Assembly (NCBI GenBank): GCA_031401035.1
Contig: JANNRA010000202.1
Coordinates: 17,009 to 81,008, forward strand
Source: JANNRA01 sp031401035
Lineage (GTDB): Bacteria; Desulfobacterota; Binatia; HRBIN30; CADEER01
DNA length: 64,000 bases
Direction: 5' to 3'
The position numbers were made by a program, and so were the translations under genes. The notes beneath the pieces are model-generated. The model was not told the DNA's origin. It saw nothing but the letters and a program-made list of their open reading frames with translations, and made no database searches. This document shows positions 1-8,124 of the stretch, piece by piece. Every line of letters starts with the position of its first letter. Position 1 is the first letter of the stretch.

Positions 1-46
1 CTCGCGCCGGCGTTGATCGCGTGCCGATTCGTCCTGCGACTGCGCC

Positions 47-242
47 ATTCTGCAAACATTCTGCACATCAACGCCGCGGGCCGAGGCGGCACATCCAGGG
101 ACGCCTCGGCACGACGCCCCGCGCTCCGGCCACATCTACCGAACATCAGGGTACCAGAAGGGATGTGGCAACACCCACCCCGGCGCACTTGAAAACCGGC
201 AGCCCGCAAGGGCTCGGGGGTTCGAATTCCTCCCCCCTCCGT
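47..242. repeat. Direct repeat copy A with tRNA-Ser half
   Basis: This is one of two roughly 195-base direct repeats (other copy at 914-1106). Two blocks are conserved: a left block at 47-90 that starts with two copies of ATTCTGC(A) spaced 11 bases apart and continues through ATCAACGCCGCGGGCCG, and a right block at 175-240 that is the 3' half of a serine tRNA. The middle diverges. The paired short repeats at one helical turn resemble arm-type sites of a tyrosine recombinase, and the tRNA half resembles an attachment core; both readings are inference, since no integrase gene lies nearby. Confidence 0.75.
188..242 (+). pseudogene. tRNA-Ser(UGA) 3'-half remnant, copy A
   Basis: The stretch reads as an anticodon loop (CTTGAAA, anticodon TGA), the 3' side of an anticodon stem (ACCGG), a class II variable arm (GCCC-GCAA-GGGC), a T-arm with the loop TTCGAAT, and a 3' acceptor strand followed by a T-rich tail. 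The bases before the loop (GCGCA) cannot pair with ACCGG, and no D-arm or 5' acceptor strand is present, so it cannot fold as a complete tRNA. The break at the anticodon loop is typical of the tRNA segment carried by integrative elements. Confidence 0.7.
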
Positions 243-300
243 TCTTTCTTTGCCGCCCGCGTGAGGAGCGATCGCGCCGCCTGGGCGGCAGCCGCGAGGA

Positions 301-564
301 TCAGGCCGATGCCTTGAGAAGCACCTGGTTGATGATGGTCTGATATCCCAGCCCGTGCCTCTTGGCTTCGCGTTTGGCCCAGGCAAGGACGCGAGGATCG
401 AGCCGGATCGACACCGGCGTAAATTTCTCGGCGCCCTTCGGTGGGCGGCCGCGCCGAGGCCGGGCCGTCCCCAGTTTGACCTCGATGGCCTTGCGAGCGG
501 CCTCGACTTCGCGGGCGGTGCGGCGGCGTGCCTTCTCAAATGGGAATTCGTCGAGCATCCTCAT
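301..564 (-). CDS. brnA: BrnA-like ribbon-helix-helix antitoxin
   Basis: An 87-residue protein whose C-terminal half (VSIRLDPRVLAWAKREAK then GYQTIINQVLL) matches the DNA-binding ribbon-helix-helix domain of BrnA antitoxins. In BrnTA systems it binds and neutralises the ribonuclease BrnT and represses its own operon. The ATG at 564 is chosen because it begins the antitoxin-like sequence and overlaps the 3' end of the original toxin reading frame, the usual brnT-brnA arrangement. The basic linker near residues 33-42 (RPRRGRPPKG) is common in the family. The gene itself looks intact even though its toxin is frameshifted. Confidence 0.8.
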   Translation of the reverse strand: MRMLDEFPFEKARRRTAREVEAARKAIEVKLGTARPRRGRPPKGAEKFTPVSIRLDPRVLAWAKREAKRHGLGYQTIINQVLLKASA

Positions 565-830
565 ACTGTTTGCGCTCCCGTCGGCTAGCGCGCCGCGCGC
601 TGATTGATGCGCAGCACATCGCCCGCTGCCCGCGTCGTGTGGACGATGACGAGGACCGCGATATCTGCAGCACCGATCAGCCACCTGCGCTCCTCGCTCG
701 GCGTCGAGTGGCGCGTGTCCACTGCTACCAGGGCGAACGGATCATCGAATGCGGTGATGGCCTCCTCGAAACTGATGCCGTGCTTCGCACGGTTCGCCCC
801 GGCCTTCCGACCATCCCACGCGAACCGCAC
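536..830 (-). pseudogene. brnT: BrnT-like toxin, frameshifted
   Basis: From a GTG at 830 the frame begins MRFAWDGRKAGANRAKHGIS, the hallmark of BrnT ribonuclease toxins (F-WD-KA-N-KHG-SFEEA). The open frame stops after 81 residues in an atypical tail (LRINQRAAR). Removing one A from ATCAATCAGC near 603-608 restores VLRIISARRASRRERKQYED, the expected BrnT C-terminus, and moves the stop to 536-538, giving about 97 residues and the usual overlap with the antitoxin start at 564. The toxin has therefore suffered a one-base insertion, or the assembly contains an error. The RISARRA segment is part of the conserved active site in the family, so the 81-residue form is probably inactive. Confidence 0.75.
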
Positions 831-833
831 TTT

Positions 834-845
834 CGGTAGATACCG
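834..845. promoter_or_regulatory. Palindrome before brnT (possible operator)
   Basis: CGGTA-GA-TACCG is a perfect inverted repeat with a two-base spacer, 3 bases upstream of the GTG of the toxin frame. BrnA antitoxins autoregulate by binding palindromes over the promoter, so this is a candidate operator. It is short, and the role is inferred from position. Confidence 0.4.
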
Positions 846-913
846 ATAATCAGCCTATCTGTCCACGGCGTGTGACGCGGAGGCGACTGGCGACCGCCCG
901 GTCAGGCCGCCTG

Positions 914-1106
914 ATTCTGCCAATATTCTGCAGATCAACGCCGCGGGCCGAAGCGGCATGGCGAGGCACGCGAGGGCACGACGCCTGTCGTTTCGCCCAC
1001 GTTGTGCGCGCACCGAGGCAGCCGAAGGCCCGGCGCAACACCCGCCCCGGCGCACTTGAAAACCGGCCGCCCGCAAGGGCTCGGGGGTTCGAATCCCTCC
1101 CCCTCG
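914..1106. repeat. Direct repeat copy B with tRNA-Ser half
   Basis: Second copy of the repeat at 47-242, in the same orientation, downstream of the brnTA pair. It has the same doubled ATTCTGC motif 11 bases apart, the same ATCAACGCCGCGGGCCG block and the same tRNA half at its right end, with a divergent middle. With copy A it delimits a segment of about 670 bases holding only the toxin-antitoxin pair. The remaining non-coding bases at 846-1156 hold nothing else that I can recognise. Confidence 0.75.
1055..1106 (+). pseudogene. tRNA-Ser(UGA) 3'-half remnant, copy B
   Basis: Same tRNA segment as at 188-242: anticodon loop CTTGAAA, variable arm GCCC-GCAA-GGGC, T-loop TTCGAAT with a five-pair stem, and a 3' acceptor strand. 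It again lacks a pairing 5' half. It differs from copy A by a few substitutions, so the two are old duplicates and not a recent tandem. Confidence 0.7.
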
Positions 1107-1156
1107 GGTTTCTCCACCCTCAATACAGGCGGAGAGCCTCTGTATGAGCTGGCGAC

Positions 1157-2815
1157 TCACACGCTGACCGTGGACGCCGGGGCGGCGCGCGCCCGCTCGA
1201 GGAACTCGAGCATCCACTCGACGTCGAGGGCAAAGCCCAGCGTGGCGACGTCCAGCGGCGAATCGACGCGCAGGGCGTCGGCGAGAGCGCTCGCTTCGAA
1301 GAGGGGAAGGGCGGCCGCGCGCGCGAGCGAGAGCCCCGTCGCGTGCGCATCGCGGAGCAGTTGCGCGCGCACGGCGTCGGCCCCCACCGGCACCGCTGCC
1401 GCGCCGCGGGGCTGCGCCCGCGGCGCGGTGTGCGCGGCGGCGTCGAGCTGGGTCGCCGGGTCGCCGCGCCAGAGCGCCGCGGGCGACGGCCGCCCTTCGA
1501 GGGGCAGCGCCGCGAGCCCCGGATCGATCGCCTCGATCACTGCTGCCAGTAACCGCGAGCCGCGCTTGTCGCGCGGCGCCGCGCAGCGGGCGAAGGCGAG
1601 GAATCGCGGATCGAAGAAGGGCGACAAGTCGATGCGGCGCATCGAGGTGCGACTCAGCTCGATGCCGACCCAGCCCGCCATGCGCTGGCACAGGTAGAAT
1701 TCGTCGAGGGCGTCGAGCCAGGAGAGCCCCGTCGCGGTGAGCCAGGCGTGGATCTCGTTCCGCAGCGCCTCCGCGATCGGCTCGCCGTATGCCGGCGCAA
1801 GCACCGGCGGCGCGACGTGCTGGCCCGAGAACCGGCGCGATTGCATGAGCGCGGTCACGCGCTCGGGTGTCACTCCACCCAGTCCCAGTTGGTCGCCATA
1901 GTAGAAGCCGCGTGCGAACTCCCCGTTCTGCCCGTGCAGCCGCGGAATGCCTGGCAGCGCCGATTCGGCCCAATCCAAGACAGCCGTGGTGAGCGGGTTG
2001 GCGCAGTAGTCGCGGCGGCGCGCCGCGCCTCGTGCGAACGCGATGGTGCGCTGGCGCGGAAAGGCGCTGGTGTCGACGACGGTCGGCGCGAAACCACAGA
2101 GCGCCGCCAGCTGTCGTACCAACGGGGCGTCGGCCCGCCCCGGCGCGTCAATGCACAGCACCTGCAGCGCGGCGCGCCGCTGCGGCGGGAGCGCGGCGAG
2201 CACGAGCCGGCTGTCGAGACCGCCCGAGAGCGAGATGCCGATGCGCGGGTGGGCCGCCGCCAGTGATCCCACCGCGGCGCGAAGCGCCCCGGCTCCGGCG
2301 TCCACCGCCTCCGCAAAGGTCGAGAAGACGGGGTCGCGCGGTGCGGCGTTCGCCCACGCCGCGACGCGCAGGACGCCCGCCGTCAGCACGCAGGCCTCGC
2401 CGGGCAACAGCCTGCGCACCCCGGACACCGGCGTGCGCGCGCCGAGGTAGAAGCCGAGCCTGCCGTACGCCGCGAGCGACTCGAGATCGAGGCCGCCGTC
2501 TTGCAACGCGCCGAGCGCGAGACACGATGAGCTGCACGCGGCGAAGCCCACGCCGGCGGTGACGTAGACATGGAACAGCCCGCAGACATCGGTCGCGGCT
2601 TCGAGGGGCGCACCACGTCCCCTGCGGAACAGCGCCGCGAAGGGCGGTGTGAAGTCGGCGAGGGCCGCCGCGCCCGAGGCGCGCAGCTTGGCCAGCAGGC
2701 TCGCCGCCTCGCACGCCCGCGCGCCCCGCCAGTCGGTACCGCCGATTCCGAAGCTGTGCGCGAAGGTGCCGTCCTCCGCGATGTGCTGGGGGGCCCGGCC
2801 ACCGGCGTCGAGCAC
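1157..2815 (-). CDS. Asparagine-synthase-like ATP-pyrophosphatase protein
   Basis: The C-terminal half carries the PP-loop SGGLDSR (residues 197-203), the ATP-binding signature of asparagine-synthase-type enzymes, which adenylate a carboxylate before amide formation. The first 180 residues resemble the class II glutamine amidotransferase fold of AsnB (LPGEACVLTAG segment), but no N-terminal nucleophile cysteine is visible, so glutaminase activity is unlikely. Relatives without the cysteine occur in peptide or polysaccharide modification loci. The GTG at 2815 is the first usual start, yet the open frame with plausible protein sequence (HRAILALSFAP) continues upstream to a stop near 3000 without ATG, GTG or TTG; the true start may be a CTG. 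It lies directly downstream of the dynamin-like gene. Confidence 0.7.
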   Translation of the reverse strand: MLDAGGRAPQHIAEDGTFAHSFGIGGTDWRGARACEAASLLAKLRASGAAALADFTPPFAALFRRGRGAPLEAATDVCGLFHVYVTAGVGFAACSSSCLALGALQDGGLDLESLAAYGRLGFYLGARTPVSGVRRLLPGEACVLTAGVLRVAAWANAAPRDPVFSTFAEAVDAGAGALRAAVGSLAAAHPRIGISLSGGLDSRLVLAALPPQRRAALQVLCIDAPGRADAPLVRQLAALCGFAPTVVDTSAFPRQRTIAFARGAARRRDYCANPLTTAVLDWAESALPGIPRLHGQNGEFARGFYYGDQLGLGGVTPERVTALMQSRRFSGQHVAPPVLAPAYGEPIAEALRNEIHAWLTATGLSWLDALDEFYLCQRMAGWVGIELSRTSMRRIDLSPFFDPRFLAFARCAAPRDKRGSRLLAAVIEAIDPGLAALPLEGRPSPAALWRGDPATQLDAAAHTAPRAQPRGAAAVPVGADAVRAQLLRDAHATGLSLARAAALPLFEASALADALRVDSPLDVATLGFALDVEWMLEFLERARAAPASTVSV

Positions 2816-2978
2816 CAGCAGGTCCCCATCCTCGAGGCTGACGCGTGGGACGGCGTCGCACAGCAGCCCGATCGCACGGCGGGCGCGTCGAGCGATCGCG
2901 CTGCGCGCTGCCGTCGCAAGACCGGGTGCGAACGACAGCGCCAGGATCGCGCGGTGCGACGAACCCTGATCGGAACGG

Positions 2979-4760
2979 TCAGGCCTGATCGTCAGTCACC
3001 CCCTGCGCGTCTTCCCGTCCGGCGCGTGTCGTTGCCGTCGCCAGGTGGAGGCGTGCGACGGCGCCGTGCAGCTGCTCGAGCCTGTTCAGCTCTCCATGGA
3101 CGGCGTCGTGGCCGGCGTCGTGCCGCGCGCGCGCGCGCGCCAGGGCGCGCACGGCCGAGGCGGTGATCTGTTCGAGCGCGCTGTGGATTTCGAGCTCGAG
3201 CGCGCGGCGGCTCTTGATCATGCGGGCGTCGAGGTCGTCCGCGACGCGCCCGGCGTTGCCGCGGATGAGCGTGGCGAGGAAGGCGTGCGCGTCCCGGTCG
3301 ACCGCACGCCGCGCCGCCGCCGGCGCGCGCAGTGCATCCAGGAGCCAGCGGCCGGGGCGGCGCGCGCTCGCGCGCATCATGCCGAGCGCCACAAAGCGGC
3401 GCTTGGCGCGGAAACCGAGGGCCGGGCTGACGCCGGGCGGCAGGGCGGTGAGTCCGCCGTCGCGGGCGACGCGTTGCAGCAGGGCGTTGGCGAGATCCGT
3501 GAAGCGCTGCGCCGCCTCGCGGTAGAGCGCCTCGGCCACGGGTTCGGTCTCCGTCAGCCAGCGCAGGACCGAGCGGTCGGCGATCTCGCGTGCGATCGTC
3601 AACGCCTGGCGGCGCCGCTCGCCGCGCCTGCCTGCTCGCGTCAGCAACGCGCCGGTGAGTTCGGCCGCGGCGACGGGACGCTCCCGCTCGACGAAGCCGC
3701 GCAGCTCCGTGGCATATCGCTCGAGCAATCGCTTCTGCTCGGCCGCGAAGAGAAAGCCGAGCTCGTGGAGCGCGCGGCGCCCGTCCGCGACGCAGGTGCG
3801 GAGCGCCTCCACGTGGCGCTCGGTCTCGACAATGGGCCGCGCGAGGGCGCGGCGTTGCTCGTCGAGATCGTGCCCCAGCCGCTCCGCCAGCCGCTCGATG
3901 CCACGCATTGCCGCCTGACCGATCAGCGCGCCGCCGATCGACTCTGACAGCGTCCGCAGCGCCTGCTCGAGTGCGTCCCAATCGCCGGATGGTCCTCCGC
4001 TGCCGGGCCGTTCGATGGCGCTGACCTGGAGCAGCGGGCCGGGATCCTTGCGCAGCCGCTCGACCAGCACGCGCCGCGTGAACGCGATCGCCTCGCCGCG
4101 CTCGGCGTCGGTCGAGCGATCGGCCTTGCTCAACACGAAGAGCAGCGTGCCCACCTGCGCGGCGGCCTCCTCGACCAGCGCCAATTCCTCGCCCGAGATG
4201 GGCGGGTCGGTGCCGAGGACGACGAGCGCGGCGTCGATCTGCGGCACGAACTCCCGCGTCGCGTCGGTGTTGGCGCGGATGACCGAACCGATTCCCGGTG
4301 TATCGACCAGACACATCCCGTGCGCCAGCAACGGGCTCGGGACGAAGACCTCAACCAGCGACACGCCCTTGCGGTTGGCGGGATTGTGCTCCTCGGACAC
4401 ATAGGCGGCGAGGTCGCCCACCCCGATCTCGTGCCAGTCCCGGTCCATCCGGACGCGCGCGCGCAGCTCCGATCCCCAACGCAGCACGGTCACGGCGGTA
4501 GTGATCGGGATGATGCCCGAGGGCAGCAGCGGCTGGCCGACGAGCGCGTTGAGCAACGTCGACTTGCCGCGCTTGAACTGCCCGATGCACGCCACGTAGA
4601 AGCGACCCTCCGCCAGCCGGTCGGCCAGCGCCGACGCCTCGCTCGCTATTTCCGGCGCCCCGGCCTCGTCGGCGAGACGGGCCAGCGTGACGAGATGCGC
4701 TGGCGGGCCGCTGAGTTCTGGCGACGGCGACGCGCCCAGTGGGTCGAGCTCGCGGTGCAT
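2979..4760 (-). CDS. Dynamin-family GTPase
   Basis: A 593-residue protein with a dynamin-type G domain: G1 loop GQFKRGKST (60-68), G3 DTPG (153-156) and G4 LSKAD (210-214), followed by a long helical, Arg- and Glu-rich region to the C-terminus that fits the stalk of bacterial dynamin-like proteins. These act at the inner membrane in membrane remodelling or repair. The start at 4760 is chosen because GAGGAG lies just before it and because the longer open frame upstream has no homologous look. The stop overlaps the 5' end of the frame of the asparagine-synthase-like gene, so the two are probably co-transcribed. Which membrane process it serves cannot be read from the sequence. Confidence 0.85.
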   Translation of the reverse strand: MHRELDPLGASPSPELSGPPAHLVTLARLADEAGAPEIASEASALADRLAEGRFYVACIGQFKRGKSTLLNALVGQPLLPSGIIPITTAVTVLRWGSELRARVRMDRDWHEIGVGDLAAYVSEEHNPANRKGVSLVEVFVPSPLLAHGMCLVDTPGIGSVIRANTDATREFVPQIDAALVVLGTDPPISGEELALVEEAAAQVGTLLFVLSKADRSTDAERGEAIAFTRRVLVERLRKDPGPLLQVSAIERPGSGGPSGDWDALEQALRTLSESIGGALIGQAAMRGIERLAERLGHDLDEQRRALARPIVETERHVEALRTCVADGRRALHELGFLFAAEQKRLLERYATELRGFVERERPVAAAELTGALLTRAGRRGERRRQALTIAREIADRSVLRWLTETEPVAEALYREAAQRFTDLANALLQRVARDGGLTALPPGVSPALGFRAKRRFVALGMMRASARRPGRWLLDALRAPAAARRAVDRDAHAFLATLIRGNAGRVADDLDARMIKSRRALELEIHSALEQITASAVRALARARARHDAGHDAVHGELNRLEQLHGAVARLHLATATTRAGREDAQGVTDDQA

Positions 4761-4977
4761 CTCCTCTGTTCCTGTCCCGGTCCTGGGTTGCGGTGCGATC
4801 GGTCCATTGCCGATCGAGTGCGAGCCGGTCGCATACACCGTTCGACCGGCGCGTGCGACGCAGGGGGATACGCGCACCTCCCGTTGGCGGATCCGGCCCC
4901 CCGCGTTGCCGCCCGGCGGTGCATGCGCTTTAGTGCGAATGCGCGGACCTGGGCCACCCGCCGGATGGGGAGGTTCG

Positions 4978-6003
4978 ATGAGCAAACACACGGTGGTCTG
5001 CATTCCCGGCGACGGCATCGGTCCCGAGGTGATGGCCGCGACGCAGCGCATCCTCGCCGCCGCGGCAGCACCGCTCGCGTGGGTGGAGCGGCGGGCCGGC
5101 CTGGCGGCGCTGGAGGGCGGCGCGGAGGTCCTGCCGGGCGCGACGCTCGAGGCGATCGAGCACCACGGCGTGGCGCTCAAGGGGCCGTGTACGACGCCGG
5201 TGGGCGAGGGCTTCACCTCGGTCAACGTCCAGCTGCGCAAGCGCCTCATGCTCTACGCAGCGGTCCGGCCGGTGCGCAACCTGGCGGGCGTGCCGACCCG
5301 CTTCGACGGCGTCGACCTGATCATCATTCGCGAGAACACCGAGGGCCTGTACAGCGGCATCGAGAACCAGATCACCGACGACGCGGTGATGAGCATGAAG
5401 GTTGCGACGCAGACCGCCTGCGCGCGCATCGCCCACTGGGCCTTCCGCTTCGCCACGCGCCGGCGGCGGCGCCGGATCACCGTCTTCCACAAGGCCAACA
5501 TCATGAAGATGACCGACGGCCTGTTCCTGCGCGAAGCGCGCCGCGTCCACCAGCGCGAGTACCCGAACATCGACTACCAGGAGCTGATCATCGACGCCGG
5601 CTGCATGAAGCTGGTCCAGGACCCGACGCAGTTCGACGTGCTGCTGCTCGAGAACCTCTACGGCGACGTGGTCAGCGACCTCTGCGCCGGGTTGGTCGGC
5701 GGGCTCGGCGTCGTCCCCGGCGCCAACTACGGCGACCAGCACGCGGTGTTCGAGGCGGTGCACGGCTCGGCCCCGGACATCGCCGGCACGGGCGTCGCCA
5801 ATCCGCTGGCGCTGCTGATGTCGGCGGTGATGATGCTCAACTACCTCGCCGACGAGCGCGACGATCCCGCCTGTCGGACGGCGGCGGAGAAGATCAAGAC
5901 CGCCTACGACGGCGCCCTCGAGGCGGGCGAGAAGACGCGCGATCTCGGCGGCCAGCTGGGGACCGATGCCTTCGCCCAGGCGGTGATGGCGCGGCTGCCG
6001 TGA
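4978..6003 (+). CDS. NAD-type isocitrate dehydrogenase
   Basis: A 341-residue member of the isocitrate/isopropylmalate dehydrogenase family. It starts with IPGDGIGPEV and has the substrate-site pattern of isocitrate dehydrogenase: Ser81 and Asn83 in TSVNVQLRKR, Arg87, Arg97 and Arg118, Tyr125, Lys172, and metal-binding Asp206, Asp230 and Asp234. VHGSAPDIAG (261-270) is the cofactor-site loop. Length and the SVN motif favour oxidative decarboxylation of isocitrate in the TCA cycle over isopropylmalate or homoisocitrate. GGGGAGG precedes the ATG by five bases. It is divergent from the dynamin-like gene and followed by a strong hairpin, suggesting a single-gene unit. NAD rather than NADP use is inferred from resemblance to the short bacterial/mitochondrial NAD-IDH group. 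Confidence 0.85.
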   Translation: MSKHTVVCIPGDGIGPEVMAATQRILAAAAAPLAWVERRAGLAALEGGAEVLPGATLEAIEHHGVALKGPCTTPVGEGFTSVNVQLRKRLMLYAAVRPVRNLAGVPTRFDGVDLIIIRENTEGLYSGIENQITDDAVMSMKVATQTACARIAHWAFRFATRRRRRRITVFHKANIMKMTDGLFLREARRVHQREYPNIDYQELIIDAGCMKLVQDPTQFDVLLLENLYGDVVSDLCAGLVGGLGVVPGANYGDQHAVFEAVHGSAPDIAGTGVANPLALLMSAVMMLNYLADERDDPACRTAAEKIKTAYDGALEAGEKTRDLGGQLGTDAFAQAVMARLP

Positions 6004-6022
6004 GCGCGGCGCTGCCAGCCAC

Positions 6023-6050
6023 CCGGGCGCGGGCGGAGATCCGCGCCCGG
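6023..6050. terminator. Hairpin after isocitrate dehydrogenase gene
   Basis: CCGGGCGCGG and CCGCGCCCGG form a perfect 10-pair stem with an 8-base loop, 20 bases after the stop. No U-run follows, so it is a terminator-like or mRNA-stabilising hairpin. Confidence 0.55.
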
Positions 6051-6112
6051 ACCTCGCCGATCTGCTACACGCCGGCCGGGTGACCAACAGTCGCGAACAC
6101 CGGCCGTATCCT

Positions 6113-6143
6113 GGAGGGCGCCGCCCCGTCGGCGCCTGTTGAA
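6113..6143. repeat. Solo arm of 31-base palindromic element
   Basis: These 31 bases are identical to the left arm of the palindrome at 32727-32807 and closely related to the arms at 24106-24186. No partner arm is found within 100 bases on either side, so it is a solo copy. It ends at the first possible ATG of the parvulin gene and lies in its leader. Confidence 0.7.
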
Positions 6144-6154
6144 TGGAGTCCGGC

Positions 6155-7090
6155 ATGAAGAACGCGGGGAATCGCTGGCGACCCCGAGGGGCGCTCGCCA
6201 CCGTCCTGCGCGAGCCGTTGCTGCACTTCCTGGTCGTCGGCGTCGCGCTGTTCCTCCTCTACCGCGCGGTGAACGACGATGCGTCCGTGGCGCCGCAGGC
6301 AATCGTCGTCAGCGCCGCGCGCGTCGAGGCGCTGGCGGAGAGCTTCGCGACGACCTGGATGCGGCCGCCGACGCCGGCCGAGATGCAGGGGTTGGTGGAC
6401 GACTACGTGGTGGAGGAAGTGTATTCGCGCGCGGCGATCGCGCTGGGGCTCGATCGCGACGACACCGTCATTCGCCGCCGCCTGCGGCAGAAGATGGAGT
6501 TCGTCTCGGATGACGTCGCCGCCGCGGCGGAACCGACCGATGCGCAGCTGCAGGCCTACCTGGCGCAGCAGGCCGACCAGTTCGCCCGCCCGCCGCAGGT
6601 GACGTTCCGGCAGGTCTACTTCAGCACCGATCGGCGCGGCGGCACGGCGCGGCGCGATGCCGAGCGGCTGCTGGCCGACCTGCGGGCCGGCCGCGCGCCG
6701 GCGGACCTGGGCGAAGCCGGCGACGCGTCGTTGTTGCCGCGTGCCATGCGCGACGCCGCTCCGCAGGAGATCCAGAACGCCTTCGGCGCCGACTTCGCCG
6801 CCGCGCTGGCGGCGGCGCCGGTCGGCCAGTGGGCCGGACCGCTCCAGTCGGACTTCGGCCTGCACCTCGTGCAGGTGGAGCGGCGCGCGGCCGGGTCGGC
6901 GCCGGCCCTGGCGGACGTCCGTCCGGCGGTGCTGCGCGAATGGCAGGCCGAGCAGCGCCGGCAGTCGAAGCAGGCGTTCCTCGCCGCTCTGCGCGGCAGG
7001 TACGAGATACGCATCGAAGGGCCGGCGGGCGCCCGCATTGAGCCGGACGGTTCGACCGCGGTGCGCCCGCAAGGAACGGCAGGGCGGTGA
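6155..7090 (+). CDS. Membrane-anchored parvulin-type prolyl isomerase
   Basis: A 311-residue protein with a short basic N-terminus, one membrane segment (about residues 22-38, LLHFLVVGVALFLLY) and a periplasmic domain. The stretch VTFRQVYFS through GPLQSDFGLHLVQVE matches the PpiC/SurA rotamase fold, which assists folding of exported proteins by cis-trans isomerisation of prolyl bonds. The ATG at 6155 is preferred to 6143 because GGAG lies six bases before it. The next gene begins inside its stop codon (GTGA), so it is translationally coupled to the HupE/UreJ-like protein. The pair may act together in envelope assembly or metal uptake, but the link is only genetic. Confidence 0.8.
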   Translation: MKNAGNRWRPRGALATVLREPLLHFLVVGVALFLLYRAVNDDASVAPQAIVVSAARVEALAESFATTWMRPPTPAEMQGLVDDYVVEEVYSRAAIALGLDRDDTVIRRRLRQKMEFVSDDVAAAAEPTDAQLQAYLAQQADQFARPPQVTFRQVYFSTDRRGGTARRDAERLLADLRAGRAPADLGEAGDASLLPRAMRDAAPQEIQNAFGADFAAALAAAPVGQWAGPLQSDFGLHLVQVERRAAGSAPALADVRPAVLREWQAEQRRQSKQAFLAALRGRYEIRIEGPAGARIEPDGSTAVRPQGTAGR

Positions 7091-8106
7091 ACCGCCGGTT
7101 GACGCTGCTCCTGCTCGCCGCCCTGGCGAGCGGCGACGCGGCGCAGGCGCACGAGGTCCGTCCGGCCTACCTGGAGATCCGCCAGAGCGACGGCGACGCG
7201 TTCGACGTCCTGTGGAAGGTGCCGGCCCGCGGCGAGTACCGGCTCAGTCTGCACGCCCGGCTGCCGCAGGGGTGCAGCGGCGCGCCGGCGCAGGGCGCCT
7301 TCGTCGGCGCCGCCTTCGTCGAACGCTGGCGGGCGCAGTGCCCGGGCGGGCTGGTCGGCGGCACGATCGCGGTCGATGGCCTGCGCGCGACGCGCACCGA
7401 CGTGCTGGTGCGCATCGAGTGGGCGGACGGCACGACGCACACCGCGCGCCTGACCCCCGAGCAGACGTCCTTCGACGTCCCGGCGGCGCCGGGCGTCCTG
7501 GCGGTGGCGCGGACCTACGTCGTCCTCGGCGTCGAGCACATCCTGCTCGGCGTCGACCACCTGCTGTTCGTGCTCGGGCTGCTGTTCCTGGTCGGCAACT
7601 GGCGGCAGCTCGTCGGCACGGTCACCGCGTTCACCGTCGCGCACAGCCTGACGCTGGCCGCGGCGACGCTCGACCTCGTGCACGTCCCGCAGGCGCCCGT
7701 CGAGGCCACCATCGCGCTCAGCGTCATGTTCCTCGCCGCCGAGATCCTGCACACGGCGCAGGGGCGGGCGGGCCTGGCGGCGCGCGCCCCGTGGCTGGTT
7801 GCGTTCGTGTTCGGCCTGCTGCACGGCCTCGGCTTTTCCGGCGCCCTGCGCGAGATCGGCCTGCCGCAGCGCGACATCCCGATGGCACTGCTCGCCTTCA
7901 ACCTCGGCGTCGAGGCCGGCCAGCTGGCGTTCATTGCCCTGGTGGTCGCCGCCCTCTCGGCCGTGACGCGGCTGGTCGGGCGGCGCGGCGCGGCGTCGCA
8001 CGGCCCGTGGCTGTCGGAGGCGATGATCCGCACGCCCGTGGCGTACGCCATCGGGTCGATCGCCGCCTTCTGGACGGTGCAGCGGGTGGTCGCGTTCTGG
8101 CCGTGA
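7087..8106 (+). CDS. HupE/UreJ-family membrane protein
   Basis: A 339-residue protein with a signal peptide (about 1-21, ending AAQAHE), a periplasmic domain of about 110 residues, and a polytopic C-terminal half of roughly six or seven membrane segments. GVEHILLGVDHLLF (148-161) carries the conserved His and Asp-His of the HupE/UreJ_2 family, whose members are proposed nickel or cobalt transporters for hydrogenase and urease. No hydrogenase or urease gene is in the window. Many environmental bacteria have this long form beside a parvulin, as here, with unknown substrate. The GTG start overlaps the upstream stop by four bases. Confidence 0.8.
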   Translation: MNRRLTLLLLAALASGDAAQAHEVRPAYLEIRQSDGDAFDVLWKVPARGEYRLSLHARLPQGCSGAPAQGAFVGAAFVERWRAQCPGGLVGGTIAVDGLRATRTDVLVRIEWADGTTHTARLTPEQTSFDVPAAPGVLAVARTYVVLGVEHILLGVDHLLFVLGLLFLVGNWRQLVGTVTAFTVAHSLTLAAATLDLVHVPQAPVEATIALSVMFLAAEILHTAQGRAGLAARAPWLVAFVFGLLHGLGFSGALREIGLPQRDIPMALLAFNLGVEAGQLAFIALVVAALSAVTRLVGRRGAASHGPWLSEAMIRTPVAYAIGSIAAFWTVQRVVAFWP

Positions 8107-8124
8107 CGCCCGCTGCAATTCAAG

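Noticed and set aside
168..242. Full tRNA gene ending at 242
   Set aside because: No D-arm or 5' acceptor strand; the bases before the anticodon loop do not pair with the ACCGG after it.
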